A stretch of DNA of 64,000 nt from Anaerolineae bacterium. Its GTDB lineage: Bacteria; Chloroflexota; Anaerolineae; 4572-78; J111. Made by a program: the position numbers and the translations under genes. Below are positions 9,067-20,967 of the stretch, piece after piece. Under the pieces are notes generated by a model. It ran no database searches, was not told the origin of the DNA, and saw only the letters and a program-made list of their open reading frames with translations. The stretch covers positions 12,642 to 76,641 of the forward strand of contig JAKLJP010000037.1 in the NCBI GenBank assembly GCA_023151115.1, given 5' to 3'. Each line of letters begins with the position of its first letter. The first letter of the stretch is position 1.

Positions 9067-9951
9067 TTTGATTTGCTGCTCCGCCAGAGCAATAGCCCCC
9101 AACACGCCAGCCCGATTACCCAGGCCCGGCGGCACAATATACTGGTCAATCCGCTCCAAAATCTCCGGCGACTGAACATAGCCGTTGAGCAGTTCTTGTG
9201 TTTTGCGGCGCACCAGCGGGAAGAGGTGGGCCTGGTCCATCACCCCGCCGCCCAAAATAATCCGCTGCGGCGAAAGGGTGCAGATAAAGTTGACCAGCCC
9301 GTAGGCCAGGTAATGGGCCTCGATCTCCCAGGCCGGGTGGTCCGGCGGCAGGGTTTCAGCCCGCTGACCCCAGCGGCCTTGCAAGGCGGGGCCGGCAGCC
9401 ATGCCTTCCAGACAGTCGCCGTGAAAAGGGCACGCGCCGGGATAGGAGTCATTGGGATGGCGGGGCAGGCGCACATGGCCCATTTCGGGGTGGATCAGTC
9501 CGTGCATCAACTGCCCTCCCACCAACCCGCCGCCGCCCAGGCCGGTGCCGATGGTCAGATAAATAAATGTGTCCAACCCTTGCGCCGCACCCCAGCGATG
9601 CTCACCCAACGCCGCGCCGTTAACATCCGTATCAAAGCCAACCGGGACGCCCAGAGCGCGGCCAATCGTCCCGGCCAAATCGGTATTGGCCCAATGCGGC
9701 TTGGGCGTGGTGGTGATGTAACCAAAGCTGGGCGAGGCCGGATTGGGGTCTACCGGGCCAAAGGAGGCAATGCCGAGCGCCGCCAAGGGTTCTTTTTGGG
9801 CCTGCTCCGTAAAAAAGGCAATCGCCTGGTTGATTGTTTCTTCAGGGATGGTGGTGGGGAAGCGGGTTTCGGCCCGGACATCATCCGGCCCCGTGCCGAC
9901 GGCACAAACAAATTTGGTCCCCCCTGCTTCGATACCGCCTAAAAGTGGCAT
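9064..9951 (-). CDS. ROK family sugar kinase (fructokinase-like)
   Basis: A 295-residue ROK kinase: ATP-dependent phosphorylation of a hexose, most likely fructose. It starts with the phosphate-binding motif [10 protein letters not shown], carries the sugar-site Asp in [12 protein letters not shown], the second phosphate loop TIGTGLGGG, and the zinc cluster around [11 protein letters not shown] and [11 protein letters not shown]. The wording of the zinc loop is closest to YdhR/ScrK-type fructokinases, though glucokinase cannot be excluded. The ATG at 9951 has GGAGG at ideal spacing; the frame stays open 28 codons upstream. It follows a toxin-antitoxin-like pair. Confidence 0.9.
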   Translation of the reverse strand: MPLLGGIEAGGTKFVCAVGTGPDDVRAETRFPTTIPEETINQAIAFFTEQAQKEPLAALGIASFGPVDPNPASPSFGYITTTPKPHWANTDLAGTIGRALGVPVGFDTDVNGAALGEHRWGAAQGLDTFIYLTIGTGLGGGGLVGGQLMHGLIHPEMGHVRLPRHPNDSYPGACPFHGDCLEGMAAGPALQGRWGQRAETLPPDHPAWEIEAHYLAYGLVNFICTLSPQRIILGGGVMDQAHLFPLVRRKTQELLNGYVQSPEILERIDQYIVPPGLGNRAGVLGAIALAEQQIK

Positions 9952-9964
9952 AGTTGAACCTCCA

Positions 9965-10354
9965 TTAAGGTAATTTGATGAGTTGCTCAATTTCCGTGAG
10001 TACAGCAGCCAGATCAGGCGCGGATGAAGGAACAATATTATCCTGGGCGCCTTCGTGTTTATGATGAGGGTAGGTGGGCAAGTTAAGTTTTTTGTGATGC
10101 CCGGTGTTGTCGTAACGAAAAACGAGGGGGTTAGCGGCGCTCATGTACTGGTAAACGTACATGAGACGATTTATATGGGTTTCAACATCTAAAAATTCCC
10201 GTAGATGAAGGGTTGAGCCATCGGCAAAATAGAGTTCACCATGGACAAAACCTGCATGAGTTCCCCGTTTGTCATAGGTAATGTTCGATGATTGTACGAT
10301 TAGACAAGTTTCGATAGTTTCACGAATTTGCTGGAAGTAGAGTTCAATTCGCAA
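9965..10354 (-). CDS. DUF6516/TumE-like putative toxin
   Basis: A 129-residue protein with the family wording [21 protein letters not shown] in the N-terminal half and [22 protein letters not shown] in the second half, rich in His and Tyr. The family is known as the toxin-like partner in TumE/TumA-type pairs; the recall of that name is from memory. It begins with TTG at 10354 behind AAGG and overlaps the upstream gene by 11 bases, a typical toxin-antitoxin layout. Cellular target unknown. Confidence 0.65.
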   Translation of the reverse strand: MRIELYFQQIRETIETCLIVQSSNITYDKRGTHAGFVHGELYFADGSTLHLREFLDVETHINRLMYVYQYMSAANPLVFRYDNTGHHKKLNLPTYPHHKHEGAQDNIVPSSAPDLAAVLTEIEQLIKLP

Positions 10355-10634
10355 ACTGAATTCCTTGCAAAATATCTATTTTTTCGCGCAGTTTCTCCAA
10401 CAACCGATATTCACCAATCCATTCGGCCAAATCCAGCGACTCTTCAAATTCATCAGCCTCATAACGAGCAATGAATTCAAGTGTGGATAAGTGGTATTTG
10501 GCTTCGAATCCGCTCAGGCGTTGTTCCGTTCGTTGAACACCAGCCTGTAGCAAACGTAATTCATTGGCCAGGGCCGCTTCAACCAAGGGTTTCAAAGGGC
10601 GTTGATGGGTAGAAACAAGGGTTAATTCAGTCAT
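10344..10634 (-). CDS. Putative antitoxin upstream of the TumE-like gene
   Basis: A 96-residue, mostly helical and acidic protein with no membrane segment. The C-terminal half (YHLSTLEFIARYEADEFEES) looks like a dimerising helical partner domain. It precedes and overlaps the TumE-like gene by 11 bases; the ATG at 10634 has GAGAGG close by. The antitoxin role is inferred from size, order and overlap. No HTH can be seen. Confidence 0.6.
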   Translation of the reverse strand: MTELTLVSTHQRPLKPLVEAALANELRLLQAGVQRTEQRLSGFEAKYHLSTLEFIARYEADEFEESLDLAEWIGEYRLLEKLREKIDILQGIQFAN

Positions 10635-10711
10635 ACTGCCTCTCTTTCACCCTTTGATTATACTAATCTTCAGAAGCGGGAGCAAGTGCATTTAGCCAAT
10701 ACTGCCAAATT

Positions 10712-14050
<3,339 letters not shown>

Positions 14051-14065
14051 TCTGGATTACCTCTG

Positions 14066-14572
14066 TTACTCTTTCAAAATCTCAGTTTTAGCTCTAATGG
14101 TTCGCCCACCAGTTTCTAACTGACGAATTATTTCCTTTACACTGTCTTTACTCATAATATTTCCTTGCCAGAGAGCAGCCAGTATATCATTCAGGGTGAA
14201 GGTGAGGATACCTTTACTTTTACAATAACTCACTGCTTTACGATCATAAGAGGTGAATACCCAACCTCGACTCTGACAAACAGCGATAGCTTCAGCTTCG
14301 CCAGATCCTAACCAGGTAGGAAGTGTTTTTACAGAGGCGGTTTCTGCTGAAGTTAGGCTTACAATACGAATCTGTTTATTTTTGCCGATGAGGTCAAGAG
14401 CACTTTGAAGATGAGTGTGTCCCCTATTCAGACCGACCGACAACTCGTCATGAACGATTGGTGTAACATATAATGGATGCCGATTTAGAACTATCAGCAG
14501 TAAATCTAATTTTCCCAATTCAGCAAAAATTGAAAAGATGTTAGTGTCAAGCAGAACAGGTTCTTGACTCAT
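14066..14572 (-). CDS. PIN-domain protein (VapC-like toxin)
   Basis: A 168-residue PIN-fold ribonuclease. Acidic residues are in place: Asp in LLDTNIF near residue 9, Glu in VHDELS, Glu in GSGEAEAIA and Asp in TSYDRKA. Such enzymes cut tRNA or other RNA when freed from the antitoxin. Its ATG overlaps the stop of the upstream UPF0175-type gene by four bases, forming a two-gene toxin-antitoxin unit inside the carA-carB interval. Confidence 0.8.
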   Translation of the reverse strand: MSQEPVLLDTNIFSIFAELGKLDLLLIVLNRHPLYVTPIVHDELSVGLNRGHTHLQSALDLIGKNKQIRIVSLTSAETASVKTLPTWLGSGEAEAIAVCQSRGWVFTSYDRKAVSYCKSKGILTFTLNDILAALWQGNIMSKDSVKEIIRQLETGGRTIRAKTEILKE

Positions 14573-14913
14573 GATTGGCCAAGGATAAGCGCGACCCCTT
14601 GCTGGATTTCGTTGGCGGTTTCATGCGGTGCGAGAATTTCTATGCCTCTCGCTTTTAGCAACGCCTCAAAATCAAAAAAATTGAGACCGGCTAACTCGGC
14701 AGCGCGGGCCAAGGAAACGATCTCATCCTGGTAAAGCTGAATGGCCATAGCCAATCGCTGTTGAGGATGAGTTAGCAAAAAGAGATCAAAAGCTTCACGT
14801 AGGATAGCTTCACGGTTGGGATAGTCGCCTGCCTGCACAATGGCATCAAGACCTTTGCCTAAAATATCATCTTCTTCGGGGAAAGCAGATACAACCGATT
14901 TTTGATGTGACAT
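14569..14913 (-). CDS. UPF0175-like antitoxin
   Basis: A 114-residue protein. The second half (ALYQ-like LYQDEIVSLARAAELAGLNF, then FDFEALLKARGIEIL) matches the UPF0175 family, which forms small HTH antitoxins for PIN toxins. The first half (REAILREAFDLFL) looks like a ribbon-helix-helix-like dimer region. The ATG at 14913 has GGAG upstream. It overlaps the PIN gene by four bases. Probably autoregulates the pair. Confidence 0.7.
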   Translation of the reverse strand: MSHQKSVVSAFPEEDDILGKGLDAIVQAGDYPNREAILREAFDLFLLTHPQQRLAMAIQLYQDEIVSLARAAELAGLNFFDFEALLKARGIEILAPHETANEIQQGVALILGQS

Positions 14914-14924
14914 AATACTCTCCT

Positions 14925-15725
14925 TTATTCTGCCACGGCCTGACGTAATTTCTCGCTTAAATTACGAATATAGTCGCCAAAGGGCGTCTCGTCAAGGGCA
15001 ATGTCAATGGGCACATCCAGCACCAGGGGAACCTCCACAGAAATGGGGATGGTCCGGTTGAACGGCACGGTCACTTCGGTATCAATGGGAATTGTGACCG
15101 GAATTTCCAGATCAATGGGGACGGTCCGGCTAATTTCAACGGTGAATGTTTTAGAGATGGGTAACTTGACCGGAATCTCGGCCTGAACAGGAATATTTTT
15201 GTTGATGGGCACATCCACCTCAAATTTCACCGGCACATCGGCCCGAATGGGCACGTCAATGATCGTCTCGCCATAAACCGGGATGTTGATTGGCACGCCA
15301 AATTCTTCGTCAATGGAGATAACTTCATCCACCGGGACGGTGATCTCATCCTGAAAGGGAATAGTGGTGCTAATCGGAAAAAGCTGGTCAATTTCAAAAT
15401 CAACCGGCACTTCGATTTCCTGCTGAAAGGGGATTTCGTTATCAACAGTGATGGTATGCTCAACCGTCAAATTGACCGGCACGGGAATGTCCTCGTTGAT
15501 CGCCAGATGGGTGGAAATCGGCACGGTTCGACTGATATGCACCGTATATTGAATATGGGCGTCCGCTACCTCGGCCAGATCGGCGGCGGCCTGGGACAGG
15601 CTGGCTCGAATATTGGCTTGAACACGAAGCAAGCTCAAGACAAGAATTACCAAAAAGAGGGTGAGCAAAATCAGCCAGATTGAGGTAAACAGTTGAAACC
15701 GGGTAAATTGTCGCAAGACTCTCAT
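14925..15725 (-). CDS. Membrane-anchored Ile-Pro-Val repeat protein of unknown function
   Basis: I recognise no family. 266 residues: a short basic N-terminus, one membrane helix (about residues 12-34), an Ala/Gln-rich helix, then about 170 residues made only of short, degenerate repeats of the form 'I/V-P-I/V-x(3-6)' (for example TVPIDLEIPVTIPIDTEVTV), ending in a charged helix (ETPFGDYIRNLSEKLRQ). The alternation of hydrophobic and charged residues with regular Pro predicts a long extended beta structure outside the membrane. ATG at 15725 with AAGG upstream. Lies between two toxin-antitoxin-like pairs in the carA-carB gap. Confidence 0.8.
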   Translation of the reverse strand: MRVLRQFTRFQLFTSIWLILLTLFLVILVLSLLRVQANIRASLSQAAADLAEVADAHIQYTVHISRTVPISTHLAINEDIPVPVNLTVEHTITVDNEIPFQQEIEVPVDFEIDQLFPISTTIPFQDEITVPVDEVISIDEEFGVPINIPVYGETIIDVPIRADVPVKFEVDVPINKNIPVQAEIPVKLPISKTFTVEISRTVPIDLEIPVTIPIDTEVTVPFNRTIPISVEVPLVLDVPIDIALDETPFGDYIRNLSEKLRQAVAE

Positions 15726-15797
15726 CAAATTGCCTTATTTGTTCCATTATCACTGACTTTTGGTGATAAAGCGTTTCACAATTGAAACCGTAGCGAA

Positions 15798-16214
15798 TCA
15801 TAACGAGTATCCCATTTTTAGCCACAGTTTTCGCAAGTGTACCATTTGAGGGCGATTCACTTGTAACGCCTCTACTGTCGCCCGGCCAGTGGGGGTAAGG
15901 CCGATAATTAGAGACCGATTTTCGTCCCAGGCAAAGTGGGTAGACCACTTTTGCTGACGTGGATGGTACAAGAGCACAACTTGATCGGTTTCCGGGTCGG
16001 GCGCAGATTGCCGGGCGCTTTTATGACGATTGCAGGTTGGGCAAGCCAGGCACAAATTATCCAGTGTTGTTTCACCCCCCGCACTGGCGGGTAAAATGTG
16101 GTCAACTTCAAAAGTTGTAGCGGTTAACTCTTCAAGCGACCGGCAATAGGCGCAGCGATTTTTCTCTCTAGCACGCACCTGGACACGCAATTCAGCCGAA
16201 ATGGTTGCGCTCAT
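15798..16214 (-). CDS. HNH endonuclease
   Basis: A 138-residue single-domain HNH nuclease: zinc knuckle CAYC, the catalytic DH of VDHILPASAGG, Asn in LDNLCLAC, and the second pair CPTCNRHK. The C-terminal 60 residues have no clear motif. It overlaps the upstream small gene by four bases (ATGA), so the two are co-translated. Stand-alone HNH proteins of this type recur next to small Phd-like genes; whether this is a toxin, a homing-like enzyme or a defence nuclease is not clear. Confidence 0.85.
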   Translation of the reverse strand: MSATISAELRVQVRAREKNRCAYCRSLEELTATTFEVDHILPASAGGETTLDNLCLACPTCNRHKSARQSAPDPETDQVVLLYHPRQQKWSTHFAWDENRSLIIGLTPTGRATVEALQVNRPQMVHLRKLWLKMGYSL

Positions 16215-16570
16215 GGCGCCACTGCCGCTCCAAGTCGCTGTTGCAGGGTATAGATAGCTCGCGCTTTGAGAATATTCAGGGAGTCCACGTATTCTAGCAA
16301 GCGATCAAGTTCTGTTTGTTCGGGGGGAGACAATTTTGCCTCTCGATTCCGTTGCAGTAATTCAGCCAAGCGTTCCTGATGAGGCGCTGATAACATGCCT
16401 TTAGCCAGTACCTGGAGTTCAGTTTCATCGAGACCAACTAATAAGTCCGGGTCTGTTGAGAAGACAGCCTGGAGATGTTGGTAATCTTCCCAACTTAACA
16501 CCACCCCTGTTCGTTGCCCATTTTCCTCGACAAGATATTGAACAGGCGAAGGTATTCGTATTCCTTCCAT
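16211..16570 (-). CDS. Small Phd-like partner of the HNH nuclease
   Basis: A 119-residue protein. Residues 8-32 (SPVQYLVEENGQRTGVVLSW) resemble the beta-hairpin start of Phd/YefM-like antitoxins. The rest is charged helix (LLQRNREAKLSPPEQTELDR). Its stop overlaps the HNH start by four bases. It lies directly after carA, with only two bases between carA's stop side and its own start, so it is probably co-transcribed with carA. Role as antitoxin or regulator is inferred. Confidence 0.6.
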   Translation of the reverse strand: MEGIRIPSPVQYLVEENGQRTGVVLSWEDYQHLQAVFSTDPDLLVGLDETELQVLAKGMLSAPHQERLAELLQRNREAKLSPPEQTELDRLLEYVDSLNILKARAIYTLQQRLGAAVAP

Positions 16571-16572
16571 AG

Positions 16573-17772
16573 CTAACTCCTTTGCTCCATTAACTCCACA
16601 AATTGCCTAAAAAACCCCAGTGCATCATGCGGCCCCGGCGACGCCTCCGGATGGTACTGGATGCTAAAAATCGGCTTGCTTTTATGGCGCAGTCCTTCGA
16701 TACAGCCATCATTTAGGTTGACGTGAGTCACTTCCACCTCGTCGGGCAATGAGCCAGGGGTAACGGCGAAGCCGTGGTTGTGGCTGGTGATAGAGACTCC
16801 CCCTTCCAATCCTCCAGCCTTCCAACCTTCCGGTCTGGGAGAGGTGGAAGGTTGGAAGGTTGCAATTTCTTTTACCGGCTGATTCCCGCCGCGATGCCCA
16901 AATTTGAGCTTGTGGGTGGTCCCGCCGAAGGCCAGCCCCAAAATCTGGTGGCCCAGGCAGATGCCGAAGATGGGCAGGTTACTGTCAATCAATTCGCGGG
17001 TGGCTTCGATGGCATAAGTCACGGCGGCCGGGTCGCCGGGGCCGTTGGAGAGGAAGATGCCGTCGGGTTTCATTGCTAAGACATCCTGAGCCGAGGTAGT
17101 AGCCGGTACTACCGTCACCCGGCAGCCGGCGGCGGTTAGCAGGCGCAGAATGTTGTGTTTGATGCCGAAGTCGTAGGCGACTACGTGATGCGTGATGCGT
17201 GATGCGTGATCCGGTTTACTTGTTTGCCACTCAGAAAAGACGCCTTCCTCCCAATGGTAGGGTTCGGGGCAGGTGACGGCTTTGGCCAGATCGAGGCCGT
17301 CCATGGGCGGGGCGGCACGGGCCAGGTCTACCAGGTCGGTAGGGGAGAGACTATCATCGCCGGAGAGGGCGGCCATCATCGCGCCCTGGGAGCGGATATG
17401 GCGGACCAGGGCGCGGGTGTCCACTTCGGTCAGGCCGGGTAGGTTGTGCTGGCGCAGATAATCGGGCAGGGATTGGCTGGCCCGCCAGTTGCTCACCCGC
17501 CGGCTCACCTCGCGGACAATCAGGCCGCTGGCCCAGGGACGAGTGGCCTCCTCATCCTCCGGGTTGATGCCCACGTTACCGATGTGCGGGCAGGTCATGG
17601 TCACAATCTGGCCGTAGTAGGAAGGGTCGGTCAGGATTTCCTGATAGCCGGTCATGCTGGTATTGAACACAATTTCGCCGGTGATGGTCACGGGCGCGCC
17701 AAAAGAGTGGCCCCGGAAGATTGTCCCATCGGCCAGAGCCAGGATGGCCGGAGGATAATGCTTGAGACTCAA
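16573..17772 (-). CDS. carA: Carbamoyl-phosphate synthase small subunit (glutaminase)
   Basis: Releases ammonia from glutamine for CarB. It has the N-terminal CPSase small domain ([26 protein letters not shown]) and a class I amidotransferase domain with nucleophile Cys in [11 protein letters not shown] and His/Glu in [12 protein letters not shown]. The start is TTG at 17772 with GGAGG six bases away; the frame is open 18 codons further but those residues are not family-like. It has two repeat-encoded loops (16798-16860 and 17184-17213), so it is about 399 residues against the usual 360-385. It is separated from carB by six small genes. Confidence 0.96.
   Translation of the reverse strand: MSLKHYPPAILALADGTIFRGHSFGAPVTITGEIVFNTSMTGYQEILTDPSYYGQIVTMTCPHIGNVGINPEDEEATRPWASGLIVREVSRRVSNWRASQSLPDYLRQHNLPGLTEVDTRALVRHIRSQGAMMAALSGDDSLSPTDLVDLARAAPPMDGLDLAKAVTCPEPYHWEEGVFSEWQTSKPDHASRITHHVVAYDFGIKHNILRLLTAAGCRVTVVPATTSAQDVLAMKPDGIFLSNGPGDPAAVTYAIEATRELIDSNLPIFGICLGHQILGLAFGGTTHKLKFGHRGGNQPVKEIATFQPSTSPRPEGWKAGGLEGGVSITSHNHGFAVTPGSLPDEVEVTHVNLNDGCIEGLRHKSKPIFSIQYHPEASPGPHDALGFFRQFVELMEQRS
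16798..16860 (-). repeat. In-frame inverted word repeat inside carA (21 codons)
   Basis: Words CTTCCAA/CCTTCC on one side and GGAAGGTTGGAAGG on the other form an inverted pair. It encodes 21 extra residues ([20 protein letters not shown] and one more) between NQPVKEIA and [10 protein letters not shown]. Other CarA proteins have about three residues there. The same word is found in the spacer at 38265-38315. Confidence 0.85.
17184..17213 (-). repeat. In-frame GTGATGC tandem word inside carA
   Basis: Three tandem copies of the heptamer GTGATGC. On the coding strand it reads DHASRITHH just before VVAYDFG, in the linker between the N-terminal domain and the glutaminase domain. The same word, with its inverted partner, is in the spacer at 20708-20761. 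Confidence 0.75.
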
Positions 17773-17895
17773 TGTAACCTCCGTAAAAGGATGACAAGTA
17801 AAACGTGAAAACACCTCACGTTCCACACCTCATATCTGATAGCATACTATTAAGCCGAATTTTTGCCAAAGAAAAGAGGTGAAAGACAATTTACA

Positions 17896-17935
17896 TTAAA
17901 CAAAAACGGAGACTCCAAACACTAGAGTCTCCGTT
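17896..17935 (-). terminator. Rho-independent terminator after ppdK
   Basis: On the minus strand AACGGAGACTC (17935-17925) and GAGTCTCCGTT (17915-17905) form an 11-base stem with a 9-base loop, followed by TTTTGTTTAATG. It ends the ppdK message before carA. Confidence 0.85.
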
Positions 17936-17942
17936 CAATTCC

Positions 17943-17969
17943 GTAGGTCAAGTTGGCAACTTGACCTAC
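17943..17969. repeat. GTAGGTCAAGTT palindrome at the ppdK stop codon
   Basis: GTAGGTCAAGTT and AACTTGACCTAC with a three-base loop GGC. The TAG stop codon of ppdK (17966-17968) lies inside the repeat, so the element may have replaced the original end of the gene. Confidence 0.75.
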
Positions 17970-20677
17970 TTGGCGCTGACGCCTTTTTCCTTCAAAGCGA
18001 CCTGCCCGGCGGCCAGGCGGGCAATCGGCACGCGGAAGGGGGAGCAGCTCACGTAGTTGAGGCCGATTTTGTGGCAGAAGAAGACCGATTTCGGGTCGCC
18101 GCCGTGCTCGCCGCAGATACCCACTTCCAGGTCGGGGCGGGTCTGGCGGCCCAGTTTGACGCCCATCTCCATCAGCTTGCCCACGCCGTCCTCGTCAATG
18201 CTGGCGAAGGGGTTCTCCGGCAAAATCTTGCGCTCCATGTACTCGATCAAGAAACCCTTTTCGGCGTCGTCGCGGGAGATGCCGAAGGTGGTCTGGGTCA
18301 GGTCGTTGGTGCCGTAGGAGAAGAACTGGGCATACTCGGCCATCTGGTCGGCGGTGAGCGCCGCTCGCGGAATTTCGATCATCGTGCCGAATTTGTAATC
18401 TACGGTGACACCCTGCTCGGCCATCACCTGTTTGGCCACTTCTTCCAGGGCGGTTTGCTGCACTTTCAACTCGTTGACGTGGCTGGTCAGCGGGATCATT
18501 ACTTCGGGGTGGGGGTCAAAGCCTTCTTTTTTGACCTGGCAGGCGGCTTCAAAGATGGCCCGGACCTGCATTTTGGTCAACTCGGCCAGGTGAATGCCCA
18601 GGCGCACCCCGCGCAAGCCGAGCATGGGGTTGGCTTCGTGCATGCGTTCCACGGCGGCCAGCATCTCTTCTTTTTCGGCCAGGGCCTTCGGGTCTTTGCC
18701 GGTGATTTTGAGTTCGGTCACTTCGCGCAGCAGCACATCGTGGGCCGGCAGAAATTCGTGCAGCGGGGGGTCAATCAGACGGATGATGACGGGCAGGCCG
18801 GTCATAGCTTTGAACAGGCCGGCGAAATCCTCGCGCTGGTAGGGTAATAAAGTCGCTAGGGCTTCCGCCTGGGTAGCTTCGTCTTTAGCCAAAATGAGTT
18901 TTTGTACGTGGGGTAGGCGCACCGTTTCAAAGAACATGTGCTCGGTGCGGCAGAGACCGATGCCCTGCGCCCCAAATTTGCGGGCGCGCTCGGCGTCAAC
19001 CGGATAATCGGCGTTGGCCCAAACTTGCAGGCGGCGGGCTTCGTCGGCCCAAGAGAGCAGTTTGATCAGGTAGGGGTCGTTGATGTCGGGCACTTTGGTT
19101 TCGATCTTACCGGCAAAGACGTCGCCGGTGGTGCCGTCAATGGAGACCCAATCGCCCTCTTTGAGCACCCGGCCATCCACGTTCATCTGGCGTTTATTCA
19201 GGTCAATTTCCAAAGCGGCCACGCCGACCACCGCCGGCTTCCCAAACTGGCGCGCCACTAGAGCGGCGTGGCTGGTGCGGCCGCCGCGGCTGGTCAGAAT
19301 ACCTTTGGCGGCCAGCATACCATGCACATCGTCCGGCTTGGTTTCGGGCCGAACCATAATCACTTCTTTGCCGTCTTCCTTGGCCCACTTTTCGGCCAGG
19401 TCGGCATCAAAGGCCACCACCCCAACCGCTGCGCCGGGGGAAACATTCAGACCGACGGCAATCTTGTTACCTTCGGCTACCGCGGCCTTTTTGGCTTCGG
19501 CGCTGAATTGGGGATGCAGGAAGAAATCAACCTGATCCGGGCTAACCCGCAGCACGGCCTGTTCTTTGGTAATCAAGCCTTCCTCGACCATATCCACCGC
19601 AATTTTCACGGCGGCCTGAGCAGTGCGTTTGCCGTCGCGGGTTTGCAGCATCCACAGCTTGCCGCGCTCGATGGTAAACTCGACATCCTGCATTTCTCTG
19701 TAGTGCTTTTCCAGACGCTCGCAGATGGCGGCAAATTCGGCGTAGGATTGGGGCATTTCGGTTTTTAATTCATCGAGGGATTTGGTGTGGCGAATACCGG
19801 CCACCACGTCTTCGCCCTGGGCGTTGGTCAGGTAGTCGCCCTCGATGTGTTTCTCGCCGGTGGAGCCGTTGCGGGTCATCGCCACGCCGGTGGCGGAGTC
19901 GTTGCCCATGTTGCCAAAGACCATCGTCACGATGTTAACGCCCGTGCCCAGATCGTGGGCAATTTTGGCGGCGTTGCGGTAATCAATGGCCCGCTTGCCG
20001 TTCCAGCTTTTGAAGACGGCCTCGGTGGCCAGGCGCATTTGCTCCATCGGGTCCTGAGGAAAGTCGCGCCCGGTTTGCTCTTTAAAGATTTCTTTAAAAT
20101 TCCGGGTGACTTCTTTCCAGTCGTCGGCTTTCAAGTCGGAGTCGCTGGCGACGCCGGCTTTCTGGCGGGCTTCGGTCAGCACTTCTTCAAACGGCTCGTC
20201 GGCAATGCCCATGACCACGCTGCCAAACATCTGGATCAGACGGCGATAGGAGTCGTAGGCAAAGCGGGCGTCGCCGGTCAATTTGGCCATACCTTCGACC
20301 ACTTCATCGTTCAGGCCGATGTTGAGGACGGTGTCCATCATGCCGGGCATGGAGAATTTGGCCCCGGAGCGGCAGGAGACCAGCAGCGGGTTATTGGGAT
20401 CGCCAAATTTTTTGCCGGTTTTCTTTTCGACTTCTTTGAGGGCCTCTAGCTGCTGTTCCCACATGCCGGGCGGAAACTTTTCACCGGCGGCCAGGTAGGC
20501 GTTGCAGGCTTCGGTGGTCACGGTGAAACCAGGGGGGACGGGCACGCCGGCGCGGGTCATATCGGCCAGGTTAGCGCCCTTGCCCCCCAGCAAGCCGCGC
20601 ACTTTATCCCAATCGCCGCCGACATGTTTTTCGGCCTCTTCGACTTCATCGAATAAATAAACCCATTTGTAACTCAT
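17966..20677 (-). CDS. ppdK: Pyruvate, phosphate dikinase
   Basis: Reversibly converts pyruvate, ATP and phosphate to phosphoenolpyruvate, AMP and pyrophosphate; links glycolysis and gluconeogenesis. Full length at 903 residues. It has the N-terminal ATP-grasp domain (LLGGKGANLADM), the swivelling phosphohistidine domain with GGRTSHAALVARQFGKPA, and the C-terminal TIM barrel with CRTEHMFF, SYGTNDLTQTTFG and the catalytic Cys in GICGEHGGDP. The ATG at 20677 has GGAGG at 9 bases. It is a single-gene transcript with its own terminator, divided from the SnoaL-like gene by a 290-base gap that holds a second terminator and a word repeat. Confidence 0.98.
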   Translation of the reverse strand: MSYKWVYLFDEVEEAEKHVGGDWDKVRGLLGGKGANLADMTRAGVPVPPGFTVTTEACNAYLAAGEKFPPGMWEQQLEALKEVEKKTGKKFGDPNNPLLVSCRSGAKFSMPGMMDTVLNIGLNDEVVEGMAKLTGDARFAYDSYRRLIQMFGSVVMGIADEPFEEVLTEARQKAGVASDSDLKADDWKEVTRNFKEIFKEQTGRDFPQDPMEQMRLATEAVFKSWNGKRAIDYRNAAKIAHDLGTGVNIVTMVFGNMGNDSATGVAMTRNGSTGEKHIEGDYLTNAQGEDVVAGIRHTKSLDELKTEMPQSYAEFAAICERLEKHYREMQDVEFTIERGKLWMLQTRDGKRTAQAAVKIAVDMVEEGLITKEQAVLRVSPDQVDFFLHPQFSAEAKKAAVAEGNKIAVGLNVSPGAAVGVVAFDADLAEKWAKEDGKEVIMVRPETKPDDVHGMLAAKGILTSRGGRTSHAALVARQFGKPAVVGVAALEIDLNKRQMNVDGRVLKEGDWVSIDGTTGDVFAGKIETKVPDINDPYLIKLLSWADEARRLQVWANADYPVDAERARKFGAQGIGLCRTEHMFFETVRLPHVQKLILAKDEATQAEALATLLPYQREDFAGLFKAMTGLPVIIRLIDPPLHEFLPAHDVLLREVTELKITGKDPKALAEKEEMLAAVERMHEANPMLGLRGVRLGIHLAELTKMQVRAIFEAACQVKKEGFDPHPEVMIPLTSHVNELKVQQTALEEVAKQVMAEQGVTVDYKFGTMIEIPRAALTADQMAEYAQFFSYGTNDLTQTTFGISRDDAEKGFLIEYMERKILPENPFASIDEDGVGKLMEMGVKLGRQTRPDLEVGICGEHGGDPKSVFFCHKIGLNYVSCSPFRVPIARLAAGQVALKEKGVSAK

Positions 20678-20707
20678 GTGTTAATCCTCCAAAAGATTAG
20701 GGTGAAC

Positions 20708-20761
20708 GAGATGCGTGATGCGCAGGATTTTCAGATGTAATTCGTGGGCATCACGCATGAC
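20708..20761. repeat. GATGCGT-word inverted repeat
   Basis: GAGATGCGTGATGCG on the left and GCATCACGCATGAC on the right, the same word as in carA at 17184-17213. Confidence 0.6.
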
Positions 20762-20818
20762 ATAAATTAATTTTAAAATTCTGCTGAATGCGAGCAGCGT
20801 AATTACACGGGATGATAA

Positions 20819-20848
20819 GATAGAAAAACCTCCGCCTGAGGGGAGGTT
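20819..20848 (-). terminator. Rho-independent terminator of the SnoaL-like gene
   Basis: On the minus strand AACCTCC (848-842) and GGAGGTT (833-827) form a stem followed by TTTTTCTATC. It lies about 120 bases after the stop of the gene at 20968-21861. Confidence 0.65.
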
Positions 20849-20967
20849 GGGACAGCGTTGGCCCTGAATTATGAATAACCTGCTGTTCGAACAAAAATTT
20901 TTTATCGCCGACAGGTTAATGAAAAAAACCGGAGCGTATTATACGCCTGTGGGGGGATTTTAGCCAA

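Noticed and set aside
18071..18847. A 258-codon open frame on the plus strand
   Set aside because: Antisense shadow of ppdK; Gly/Phe/His-rich nonsense with no start signal.
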